Assembly (NCBI GenBank): GCA_002404345.1
Contig: DHJN01000210.1
Span: forward strand, 7,078-25,032
Length of the DNA: 17,955 nt
Source: Actinobacteria bacterium UBA4719
GTDB lineage: Bacteria > Actinomycetota > Actinomycetes > Actinomycetales > Dermatophilaceae
Direction: 5' to 3'
In this document: positions 1-6,110 of the stretch, in pieces
How the letters are laid out: each line of letters starts with the position of its first letter
Numbering within the stretch: position 1 is the stretch's first letter
Translations under genes and position numbers: made by a program
The notes under the pieces: model-generated
Told to the model about the DNA's origin: nothing
Database searches by the model: none
What the model saw: only the letters and a program-made list of their open reading frames with translations

Positions 1-399
1 CGGCCAGCGCACCACGACGGACAACAGCGATGCGACTCCCCAAGCCGCGCTGGTCAGGATGCCGGGCAGGAATGCGGCCTCTGCCTTGCCACTGCGTAGC
101 GCGAAGAACGCGGCGATGGCGGTGGCGAATATCGCCGACAGCACGTAACGGGGCGTCTGACGTGTCGCCAGGCGAACGATCAGCAAGATCAGGACGATAG
201 CTGCCGAAGCAGTCACCGCGATCTTGACGTCGTGTCGCGTGGTCCACCCCAGCACGAATGCGACGGTTGGCAGCGCGGTCTCGAACGAACCTCGGGCACC
301 TCCCAAGGCGGACGAAAGTCGTTCGCGGATAAGGGACTCGACAGTGTGCGCGTCGGCGCCGGTGGACGTGGCGGTCGCGATGTCGTCGCTAGAGGGCAC
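1..399 (-). CDS. DUF3159 family integral membrane protein (partial, C-terminus beyond left edge)
   Basis: The first 133 codons of a gene running off the left edge. I place the start at a GTG (397-399) that overlaps the stop of the upstream OB-fold gene by 11 bases. After a short polar N-terminus comes a helix with RERLSSALGGARG, then hydrophobic stretches: one around ALPTVAFVLGW, one around ASAAIVLILLIVRLA and one around IFATAIAAFFALRSGKA. This matches the start of DUF3159 proteins, which are multi-pass membrane proteins of unknown function. The family's usual place directly after an OB-fold gene in the dut region of Actinobacteria supports the call (Rv2693c is the likely Mycobacterium tuberculosis counterpart). 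No strong ribosome site precedes the GTG, so translational coupling to the upstream gene is likely. The start is less certain than the family. Confidence 0.82.
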   Translation of the reverse strand, partial: MPSSDDIATATSTGADAHTVESLIRERLSSALGGARGSFETALPTVAFVLGWTTRHDVKIAVTASAAIVLILLIVRLATRQTPRYVLSAIFATAIAAFFALRSGKAEAAFLPGILTSAAWGVASLLSVVVRWP

Positions 400-787
400 G
401 GTCCGGCTTGATCTCATAGGCGGGGTTGAAGATCGTCGGTATGCCGTGTCTGAAGGTCACGCGTCCGTGCACGGTCAGATAGGTCCCCGGCACGATGCCA
501 CCGATCCGGCGACGGCCGAGCCAGACGAGATTCAGGGTCTTGCTGCCGTCGTAGAGCTCCACCACCAGTGCGGGAACATTGACGCGCGGTCGAAGGGTCA
601 CGCTGCGGACCGCGCCGCAGACGCTGGCCTCGGAGCGGTCCGCCAGGTCGACGATCGGTGTACCACCCAGGCGCCAGGTATTCTCCTGCAGCTCACGGGC
701 TTCGAGCTCCGACTCGGTTCGAGCCAGGCGGGCCGTCACACGGGAGAGCAACCCGGCCTTGTCCTTCTCCTGGTGCTCAGTTGTCAT
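389..787 (-). CDS. OB-fold nucleic-acid-binding-like protein
   Basis: A 132-residue protein of the small actinobacterial OB-fold family (Rv2694c-like). The first ~35 residues are charged and probably helical. Residues from about 50 on (ASVCGAVRSVTLRP, ALVVELYDGSKTLNLVWLG, GTYLTVHGRVTF) give the beta-strand pattern of an OB-fold like that in the RecG wedge or the tRNA/ssDNA-binding family. The start is firm: GGAGG lies 5 bases before the ATG. The gene sits between the DUF3710 and DUF3159 genes, as in many Actinobacteria, and overlaps the DUF3159 start by 11 bases. Nucleic-acid binding is inferred from the fold only and no specific role is established. Just upstream lies a 15-bp tandem repeat whose last copy runs into the ribosome-binding site. 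Confidence 0.85.
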   Translation of the reverse strand: MTTEHQEKDKAGLLSRVTARLARTESELEARELQENTWRLGGTPIVDLADRSEASVCGAVRSVTLRPRVNVPALVVELYDGSKTLNLVWLGRRRIGGIVPGTYLTVHGRVTFRHGIPTIFNPAYEIKPDRAL

Positions 788-830
788 GGCTGCCTCCCAT
801 CAAGCTCTGTCCCATCAAGCTCTGTCCCAT
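777..830 (-). other. Possible short ORF following the DUF3710 stop and overlapping the OB-fold start
   Basis: Directly after the DUF3710 stop (TAG, 834-836) the same frame continues with GTG then ATG. It encodes 17 residues (MGQSLMGQSLMGGSHDN) and ends at a TGA (777-779) inside the OB-fold gene. The MGQSL units are the translation of the 15-bp repeat. There is no good ribosome site of its own. It could be a leader peptide that couples translation, a former DUF3710 C-terminus cut off by the TAG, or chance. Low confidence that it is expressed. Confidence 0.15.
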
Positions 831-832
831 CA
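795..832 (-). repeat. 15-bp tandem repeat, about 2.5 copies, in the DUF3710/OB-fold junction
   Basis: On the plus strand the unit CCCATCAAGCTCTGT occurs at 796-810 and 811-825 with no mismatch, followed by a partial CCCATCA at 826-832. It fills almost the whole gap between the two genes and abuts the ribosome-binding site of the OB-fold gene. Confidence 0.95.
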
Positions 833-833
833 C

Positions 834-1748
834 CTAGTGGATCTCGGTGATCTCTGGCCCGCGTTCGAACGGGTTGAGGTCTTTCAGGGACGGGACGCCC
901 CGAGCGGCCCCGTGCGCGGCGTCTTCTGCGGCGTCCTCGTCAGTCATGTCCTGGCCGGCAATGTCCTGGCCGGCAATGTCCTGGCCGGCAATGTCCTCCT
1001 CAGTCAGGTCCGGCTGGTCGGGCAGCTTCAGCGGAAGCAGCTCCCTGGGGGCCATGGCCTCATCGCCGCGCACGACGACCGTCGCCCGAACCACGTCGAG
1101 CAGGGCTGAGGCAGCGTCCTCGTCGATAGCTGCTGCGCCGCTGAGGACAGCACGCAGAAACCAGCGAGGGCCGTCGACGCCGACGAAACGCACCGGCGAG
1201 AACACCGTGCGGCCGTCGGGGCCCTGACCCGGCATCCGGGCCTGAAGCTCAGCTCCCAACGGACCGGACGTCTTGTCGGCTGTTCCGCCCTGACTGGTGA
1301 TGCTCGCGGCGATCTCGGTGCGGATCTCGTCCCAGATACCTTCGCTGCGCGGTGCGGCGAACGCCTGCAGCTGAACGGCGGACTCCCCTAGCACGGCGGT
1401 GACCCCCACCAGGCTCTCCGACTCCTCCTCGACCTCGACACGCAACTCCATGCCAGGAAGGCCGGTCAGCCATAGTGCTCCGAGATCCAGGCGTCCTTCC
1501 AGGCCCTCGACCTCTGAGCGGTCGAACGGGCCGCGACGACGACTCACGGAGGAACGCGAGGGCGCCGATGTCGGGGCGCCCTCCGCGCCAGAGTCCGCCG
1601 GGCCCGCGCCAGTGTCCGCCGGGCCAGGTTTCGGCCGCCCGGGCGCGTCGGACTCGGCCCCGCCTCCACCCTCTTCACCGTCGGTCGCGGTGATGACCCG
1701 GTTGAGCTCGGCGCTGCTGTCTCTGGTGCCACGGCGGAAGATGCCCAC
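834..1748 (-). CDS. DUF3710 domain protein
   Basis: A 304-residue protein starting at GTG (MGIFRRG), with AAGGA 10 bases upstream inside the end of dut, only 6 bases from the dut stop. Three regions are visible. Residues 1 to ~75 are a low-complexity Gly/Ala/Pro/Glu linker holding a 7-residue near-repeat (GPADTGA/GPADSGA). The DUF3710 core runs from ~75 to ~240 and includes GPFDRSEVEG, LDLGALWLTGLPGMELRVEV, FAAPRSEGIWDEIRTEI and GPRWFLRAVLSG. The C-terminal tail is acidic, with three DIAGQ units around residues 254-268, then SLKDLNPFERGPEITEIH. The core closely fits the family (Rv2696c-like). Its function is unknown, though it is almost always beside dut. Both repeats lie in the linkers, outside the conserved core. 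Confidence 0.9.
   Translation of the reverse strand: MGIFRRGTRDSSAELNRVITATDGEEGGGGAESDAPGRPKPGPADTGAGPADSGAEGAPTSAPSRSSVSRRRGPFDRSEVEGLEGRLDLGALWLTGLPGMELRVEVEEESESLVGVTAVLGESAVQLQAFAAPRSEGIWDEIRTEIAASITSQGGTADKTSGPLGAELQARMPGQGPDGRTVFSPVRFVGVDGPRWFLRAVLSGAAAIDEDAASALLDVVRATVVVRGDEAMAPRELLPLKLPDQPDLTEEDIAGQDIAGQDIAGQDMTDEDAAEDAAHGAARGVPSLKDLNPFERGPEITEIH
946..997 (-). repeat. 15-bp tandem repeat, 3.5 copies, in the DUF3710 gene (DIAGQ units)
   Basis: Unit ATGTCCTGGCCGGCA on the plus strand at 946-960, 961-975 and 976-990, with 7 more bases of a fourth copy. The three full copies are identical. In the gene it encodes Asp-Ile-Ala-Gly-Gln three times, then Asp-Met. Identical copies at DNA level suggest recent expansion. 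Confidence 0.97.
1583..1623 (-). repeat. 21-bp imperfect tandem repeat in the N-terminal linker of the DUF3710 protein
   Basis: Two copies of CCGCGCCAGWGTCCGCCGGGC (plus strand), starting at 1583 and 1604 and differing at one clear position in the core. They encode GPADSGA/GPADTGA in the protein. Confidence 0.8.
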
Positions 1749-1754
1749 GCGTCG

Positions 1755-2261
1755 TCAGTCCTTAGCTGTCGTCGATGTCATACATGTCGTCGTCGTGGAG
1801 GGTGGCGAGCTGAACCCTCCACTTGCTCCGTGCCCATTGTCCCCCCGATGGCTGCCCGGTAGGGACGTCACTTCGACGAAGTTGGCCTCGCAGACCCGCT
1901 GGACCACGAGCTGGGCAATTCGGTCACCTCTGGTGATGGTGAATGCCTCGTGGGTATCGGTGTTGAGCAGGTTGACCAGAATCTCGCCGCGGTAGCCCGC
2001 GTCGATCGTGCCCGGCGCATTCACCAGGGTGACGCCGTGTCTGGCAGCCAGCCCCGAACGAGGGTGCACGAACGCGGCATACCCGGCGGGCAGGGCAATG
2101 GCGACACCGGTGGGAACCAGGGCGCGCTGCCCCGGAGCGAGGTGCGCGGCCTCTCGGGCGTGAAGGTCCGCCCCGGCGTCGCCCGGATGGGCGTAGCAAG
2201 GCATCGGAAGGTCGGGGTCCAAGCGCGAGATCAGCACCTGGACCCGCGATGGGTCAGTCAT
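1755..2261 (-). CDS. dut: Deoxyuridine 5'-triphosphate nucleotidohydrolase (dUTPase)
   Basis: Hydrolyses dUTP to dUMP and pyrophosphate, keeping uracil out of DNA and supplying dUMP for thymidylate synthesis. A 168-residue trimeric-type dUTPase with all five motifs: [10 protein letters not shown] (25-33), II PRSGLA (67-72), [17 protein letters not shown] (81-94, catalytic Asp87), [12 protein letters not shown] (112-121) and [13 protein letters not shown] (139-150). Motif V is the flexible C-terminal arm that closes the active site; here Asn takes the place of the usual second Gly in RGxGG. A further 18-residue Ser/Thr-rich tail follows. The start is the ATG with AAGGA 8 bases upstream. The frame stays open further upstream, but that would overlap the DUF4193 gene. 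Second gene of the DUF4193-dut-DUF3710 cluster. Confidence 0.96.
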   Translation of the reverse strand: MTDPSRVQVLISRLDPDLPMPCYAHPGDAGADLHAREAAHLAPGQRALVPTGVAIALPAGYAAFVHPRSGLAARHGVTLVNAPGTIDAGYRGEILVNLLNTDTHEAFTITRGDRIAQLVVQRVCEANFVEVTSLPGSHRGDNGHGASGGFSSPPSTTTTCMTSTTAKD

Positions 2262-2313
2262 GTGAACTGTCCTTTGTCGAGGCACCTGCCGCATGGGCAG
2301 CGGGCGTTCCAGC

Positions 2314-2613
2314 TCAGGCAGCGCACTCGCGACACACCGGCTGGCCTTTGACTTCCTTGGCCAGCTGACTGCGGTGATGCACGAGGAAGCAGCGCGAGCA
2401 GGTGAACTCATCGGCTTGCCGAGGAACCACCCGCACCGACAGCTCTTCGCCGGACAGGTCAGCGCCGGGAAGCTCAAAGCCATCGGCGTGCTCGGTCTCG
2501 TCGACATCGACGCTCGAAGAGCTCTTGTCGACGCGACGCGACTTCAGCTCCTCGATGGAGTCTTCGGCATCGTCATCGTCGGTCTTGCGGGGCGCGTCAT
2601 AGTCAGTCGCCAT
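2314..2613 (-). CDS. DUF4193 family zinc-ribbon-like protein
   Basis: A 99-residue protein with the standard DUF4193 layout. The N-terminus is [10 protein letters not shown], followed by a long Asp/Ser/Glu-rich acidic stretch ([16 protein letters not shown]...SSSSVDVDE). The C-terminal domain has two CxxC pairs ([14 protein letters not shown] and VCRECAA), which probably bind zinc. The family is short, highly conserved and of unknown function (Rv2699c-like). AAGGAGG lies about 12 bases before the ATG. It is the first gene after a good promoter, so it probably leads the dut operon, 52 bases before the dut start. In M. tuberculosis a DUF3093 gene lies between these families, but there is no room for one here. 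Confidence 0.9.
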   Translation of the reverse strand: MATDYDAPRKTDDDDAEDSIEELKSRRVDKSSSSVDVDETEHADGFELPGADLSGEELSVRVVPRQADEFTCSRCFLVHHRSQLAKEVKGQPVCRECAA

Positions 2614-2714
2614 GGGTGGTGCCGCCCTCCTTGAGGTCGTGGACAGATTCGGTTTCGTGCGTCGCTGCGGGGTAAACGCCGGGCCCCTTGTTTTTGTGCC
2701 CGCTCGCGCGGCGC

Positions 2715-2743
2715 ATTGTGCCCTATCCGAAGGCCCGTGTCAC
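2715..2743 (-). promoter_or_regulatory. Candidate sigma-A-type promoter for DUF4193-dut operon
   Basis: Read on the minus strand: -35 GTGACA (2738-2743, five of six matches to TTGACA), a 17-base spacer, and -10 CACAAT (2715-2720, four of six matches to TATAAT). It lies about 100 bases upstream of the DUF4193 start in the only sizeable gap of this gene run. Predicted from sequence pattern only. Confidence 0.5.
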
Positions 2744-2764
2744 TGTCGGGGCCAAAACAGCAGG

Positions 2765-2778
2765 TGACCGCCCGGTCA
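2765..2778 (-). terminator. Weak candidate terminator at the end of suhB
   Basis: TGACC-GGGC-GGTCA (minus strand) overlaps the suhB stop codon and is followed after CCTGCTG by TTTT. The stem is only five base pairs and the T-run is offset, so any termination is probably partial. Confidence 0.25.
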
Positions 2779-3639
2779 GCGCAGGGGTGCCAGGGCCTCG
2801 AGCCTGGACAACAACGACCCATGTATGCCGGGTCCAGCGGCCACCACAGCCGCCTGACCCGGCGCCTGACCGTTCAGGCCGCTCACCAGTGCCCCCGCCT
2901 CCGTGGCGATGATCCAACCAGCCGCCAGATCCCATGGATTGAGGCCCGACTCGTAGTACGCGTCGACCGTGCCACGCGCGACGGCGCACAGGTCCAGTGC
3001 CGCGCTGCCGGCCCGTCGGATGTCCCGTATCTCGGGCAGGATCGCGGCGAGCACCTCGCCCTGGCGGGCACGCACCTCGGGCAGGTAGCCGAAGCCGGTA
3101 GCCACCAGCGACTGCAGGAGCACGTCGACGGTGTTGACCCCGATCGCCGTGTCGTCATCGGCCTCCAGAACGTGTGCCCCGCCGCCCGCTCGAGCGTGGA
3201 AGATCTCTGTGGTGAGCGGGTTGCAGATCGCGCCGGCGATCGGTAGCCACTGCCCGGCCGTCCCTGCGTCGCCGATCACGGCGGCCACCGAAACGCAGTA
3301 GGCCGGGATCTCATAGAGGTAGTTCACGGTGCCGTCGATCGGGTCGATGACCCAGGTGATGCCGGAGGTTCCCTCGGAGGCCCCATCCTCCTCGCCGAGG
3401 ATCGCGTCATCGGGCCGGGCATCCAGCAGGTGACGACGCAAGAGCGCCTCGGACTGCTGGTCCATCACGGTGACGATGTCGTTGACGCTGCTCTTTGTGT
3501 CCAGGACCCCGAGGGCGCGCGGGCGGTCCTGCACGATGAACCTCCCGGCCGCACGAGCAGCCGAGACCGCCAGGTCCTCGAGCTCGCGCAGGAGTGTCTC
3601 GGACAGAGGCTGGCCCGACGACCTCAGGTCAGCGCACAT
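2776..3639 (-). CDS. suhB: Inositol monophosphatase family protein
   Basis: A Mg-dependent phosphatase of the inositol monophosphatase fold, 287 residues, the normal family length. The metal and substrate motifs are complete: GEEDG (82-86), DPIDGTVNY (99-107) and WDLAAGWIIATEAGA (236-250). In Actinobacteria such enzymes supply free inositol for phosphatidylinositol, mycothiol and related compounds, but the substrate cannot be read from sequence. I start it at the ATG overlapping the hemH stop (TGATG, one shared base). This removes 21 unconserved N-terminal residues, and no ribosome site favours the longer form. Such an overlap implies co-translation with ferrochelatase. A 12-bp near-repeat encodes GQAPGQAA near residue 257. 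The suhB symbol is by family similarity. Confidence 0.88.
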   Translation of the reverse strand: MCADLRSSGQPLSETLLRELEDLAVSAARAAGRFIVQDRPRALGVLDTKSSVNDIVTVMDQQSEALLRRHLLDARPDDAILGEEDGASEGTSGITWVIDPIDGTVNYLYEIPAYCVSVAAVIGDAGTAGQWLPIAGAICNPLTTEIFHARAGGGAHVLEADDDTAIGVNTVDVLLQSLVATGFGYLPEVRARQGEVLAAILPEIRDIRRAGSAALDLCAVARGTVDAYYESGLNPWDLAAGWIIATEAGALVSGLNGQAPGQAAVVAAGPGIHGSLLSRLEALAPLR

Positions 3640-4784
3640 CAGTCGGACCCACAGAGCGCCGGCTTGGTCGCCGTCAGGTTGGGGCAACAACCCGAACGGC
3701 ATACGGGCGGGAACACCCCGTTGCCGGGCCAGGAAGGAGAGACGACCGGTGCGAGGCTGCGGGACTGCGCGGCTCGCTCGAGCGTCAGGTCGACCAGGCC
3801 CGAGATGAACTCGGGGTCACTGCCAACGGTGGGCACCCGCACCATCTCCAGGCCCACGGCCGCAGCTGTCTGCGCGGCTTCGGTGTCGAGGTCGAACCTG
3901 ACCTCCATATGGTCCGAGACGAACCCGATCGGTGCCACGACAACGGTCCTGACCCCGTCGCTGGCCATAGCCCGGAGCGCATCGTTGACGTCCGGCTCGA
4001 GCCAGGGCTGCGTGGGAAGGCCGGAGCGGGAGCAGTAGACAAGCTCGTGGTCCAGGTCTCGGCTCAGCGTCGCGTTGACCTCGTCGGTGATGGCTGCAGC
4101 CAATGCCAGGTGCTGGCGGCGGTACGTGTTGCCCTCGCCGTCGCCCGGGCCAGAGGTGTCGTCCATGCCCTCGGGGATCGAGTGGGTGACGAAGACCAGA
4201 CGGACCTCATCATCGGGGCGCTTCCCTTCGGATCTCCGCGCCAGGGCTCGCACGGCTTCGGTCACCTGCCGCGCGTTGGCGCGCGAGAACCCGGGGTGGT
4301 TGAAGTAGGGCCGCACCTTGTCGACCTCAATCTCGCGTCCCTCATCGGCCAGGGTCGCAACCGCAGCGGCAAGATCCTCGCGGTACTGACGACACGAGGA
4401 GTAGCCGGTGTACGCGCTGGTCACAATGGTGACCAGCCGGCGCATACCAGCCTCGTGGGCCTCGCGCAGCGTCTCGGTGAGGAAGGGGTCGAAGTTGCGG
4501 TTGCCCCACAGCAGCGGCGTCGTGATCTCACGTCGGTCCAGCTCTGTGCGCAGGGCGGCCAGCACGACGCGGTTCTGGTCGTTGATGGGACTCTTGCCGC
4601 CGAAAGAGTAGTAGTGCTCGGCCACCGCAGTGAGCCGTTCGTCAGGGATGCCACGTCCCGCGGTCACGTTGCGCAGGAAGGGCATGACGTCATCTGGACT
4701 CTCGGGTCCGCCGAACGACAGCAGTAGGATGCCGTCATACGGGTCCAGCGGGTTGAGGTCGGACTCAGCGGGGGGTGAGGTCAC
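3639..4784 (-). CDS. hemH: Ferrochelatase, [2Fe-2S] type (coproporphyrin ferrochelatase)
   Basis: Inserts Fe2+ into the porphyrin ring. In Actinobacteria the substrate is coproporphyrin III (enzyme also called CpfC), with heme made by later decarboxylation. A 381-residue protein with LLLSFGGPE near the start, GNRNF (94-98), the catalytic His in VTHSIPEG (His201) and the catalytic Glu in SDHMEVRFD (Glu294). Cys131 (YSSCRQY) and the C-terminal VCRSGCCPN (Cys362, 366, 367) match the four cysteines that hold a [2Fe-2S] cluster in actinobacterial ferrochelatases. Start choice: GGAGG directly touches an ATG at 4790, too close to use, but stands 6 bases from the GTG at 4784, so I chose the GTG; the ATG would add two residues. 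Overlaps suhB by one base and is divergent from sepH. Confidence 0.93.
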   Translation of the reverse strand: MTSPPAESDLNPLDPYDGILLLSFGGPESPDDVMPFLRNVTAGRGIPDERLTAVAEHYYSFGGKSPINDQNRVVLAALRTELDRREITTPLLWGNRNFDPFLTETLREAHEAGMRRLVTIVTSAYTGYSSCRQYREDLAAAVATLADEGREIEVDKVRPYFNHPGFSRANARQVTEAVRALARRSEGKRPDDEVRLVFVTHSIPEGMDDTSGPGDGEGNTYRRQHLALAAAITDEVNATLSRDLDHELVYCSRSGLPTQPWLEPDVNDALRAMASDGVRTVVVAPIGFVSDHMEVRFDLDTEAAQTAAAVGLEMVRVPTVGSDPEFISGLVDLTLERAAQSRSLAPVVSPSWPGNGVFPPVCRSGCCPNLTATKPALCGSD

Positions 4785-4811
4785 CGGCATCCTCCGGTTT
4801 GCAGGGGTTCT

Positions 4812-4847
4812 GCGGCGACAAGGTCGTCGCCGCGGCAACATGATCAT
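4812..4847. promoter_or_regulatory. Inverted repeats in the hemH/sepH divergent region
   Basis: GCGGCGAC-AAGGTC-GTCGCCGC (4812-4833) is a perfect 8-bp inverted repeat. Seven bases on lies the 8-bp palindrome ATGATCAT (4840-4847). Both fall in the 153-base region between the hemH and sepH starts, probably in the hemH leader. They could be a regulator site or an mRNA hairpin. I could not find a convincing pair of promoter boxes here for either gene. Confidence 0.35.
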
Positions 4848-4937
4848 CGCCAAAAGTACCCTCGCGGCGTGGCCTGCACCCGCGCGGGCGGTGAAGATGG
4901 CAGAGTCTGTTGTTGTTGGGCGAGTCAGGAGATGGCG

Positions 4938-6104
4938 ATGCGAGACCTGCAACTCATTGGAGTGCATGAGGACGGTGAGCACCTGCTGCTCAGCGGAGCC
5001 GATGACGCGCGTTTCCGGATGCCTGTCGACGAGGCGTTACGTGCCGCCATCCGGCGCGATCGGCCACGCCTGGGGCAGCTGCAGATCGAGGTCGACGGCG
5101 GGCTCCGGCCGCGCGATGTCCAAGCCCTGATCCGGGCCGGTGCCTCTGCCGACGAAGCTGCCGCCCGCGCAGGCTGGTCGGTTGAGAAGGTCCACCGCTA
5201 CGAGGGCCCGATCCTCGCCGAGCGTGAGCACGTGGCGGGTCTGGCGCGCAAGGCCCGTCTGCGAGCGCGCAGCGGCGTCTCAAGCGGCAGCGCACCCACG
5301 CTGTTGGCGCGAGTGGTAGAACGACTCAAGGGGCGTGGCGTCGACGAGACCGACGCCAGCTGGGACTCCTGGCGGGCCGAGGGCGGACCGTGGACCGTCG
5401 TGCTGACGTTCGCGGCAGGCGGGCGTCAGCGGCAGGCGTCGTGGAGCTTCGACCTTGCCGACCGGACCGTCTCGGCCGTGGATGACGAGGCCCGCTGGCT
5501 CAGCGAGGAGGTGCAGGCGGCCAAGGGGCCGATCCCGGCGCCGCGGCTGGGCTCCGCGAAGGGGCGGGCCACTGCGGTCTATGACGTGGAGGCCGAGGGC
5601 GGCCTGCGACCAACAGCCCGGATCGAACATCAGGAGGACCCGCTGGATCTGATGACCGCGATGCGCAAGCGCAGCACCGCGCGCGGCCGCCGCAAACCTG
5701 GCGGCCATCGTGATTCACCCAAGGCCGCAACCCAGGTGCCCAGTGCCGGTGACAACGCCCCGGAGCAGGCACTGCCCCTGGCGGACCTCGCGTACGACCC
5801 TGAGACGATGCCGCCGCCGCCAGGTTCGCCCGCGGACCCTGACTCGTCGGGTGTGGACGGTCTCATCGAGCTTGCCGGTCAAGACATCGGGCTGGGAGGT
5901 GTCGCGATGGACGACGCCTCACCCGACGAGGCTGAAAACACCCCTGAGCCCATGAAGACATCCGCGCGCCAGGGCGAGCCGAAGGCGCCGACAAAACGGC
6001 CGGCGCCTCGAGAGGCTGCCCGCAGGACTGGCCGGCCGAGCGTCCCCGCGTGGGACGAGATCATGTTCGGCTCGAGGCCAGGCGCCGACCGTTCATCGTC
6101 CTGA
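4938..6104 (+). CDS. sepH: Septation protein SepH (DUF3071)
   Basis: Actinobacterial cell-division protein that, in Streptomyces and Mycobacterium, binds FtsZ and promotes its assembly. A 388-residue protein. The conserved N-terminal domain starts MRDLQLIGVHEDGEHLLL and contains a helix-turn-helix-like segment at about 56-90 (LRPRDVQALIRAG...AGWSVEKVHRYEGP), followed by a helical HVAGLARKARLRA. A second conserved region near 120-195 includes SWDSWRAEGGPWTVVLTF and WSFDLADRTVSAVDDEARWL. The rest is a long, probably disordered Pro/Ala/Asp-rich tail, with a conserved-looking end (RPSVPAWDEIMFG). Start: AGGAG touches the ATG at 4932 but stands 6 bases from the ATG at 4938, so I use the latter. 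Divergent from hemH; its stop is only 6 bases from the stop of the converging phosphatase gene. Confidence 0.93.
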   Translation: MRDLQLIGVHEDGEHLLLSGADDARFRMPVDEALRAAIRRDRPRLGQLQIEVDGGLRPRDVQALIRAGASADEAAARAGWSVEKVHRYEGPILAEREHVAGLARKARLRARSGVSSGSAPTLLARVVERLKGRGVDETDASWDSWRAEGGPWTVVLTFAAGGRQRQASWSFDLADRTVSAVDDEARWLSEEVQAAKGPIPAPRLGSAKGRATAVYDVEAEGGLRPTARIEHQEDPLDLMTAMRKRSTARGRRKPGGHRDSPKAATQVPSAGDNAPEQALPLADLAYDPETMPPPPGSPADPDSSGVDGLIELAGQDIGLGGVAMDDASPDEAENTPEPMKTSARQGEPKAPTKRPAPREAARRTGRPSVPAWDEIMFGSRPGADRSSS

Positions 6105-6110
6105 CGCTGG

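Noticed and set aside
2262..2507. An open frame extends dut upstream by 82 codons.
   Set aside because: It would overlap the DUF4193 gene on the same strand, has no family similarity, and a good ribosome site precedes the ATG at 2261.
3594..4727. A 377-codon open frame on the plus strand across hemH.
   Set aside because: It is antisense to a clear ferrochelatase with complete motifs; long antisense frames are expected at this GC content.
4785..4982. An N-terminal extension of hemH of about 66 residues.
   Set aside because: It would run into the start of sepH on the opposite strand, has no conserved content, and the ribosome site lies just before 4790.
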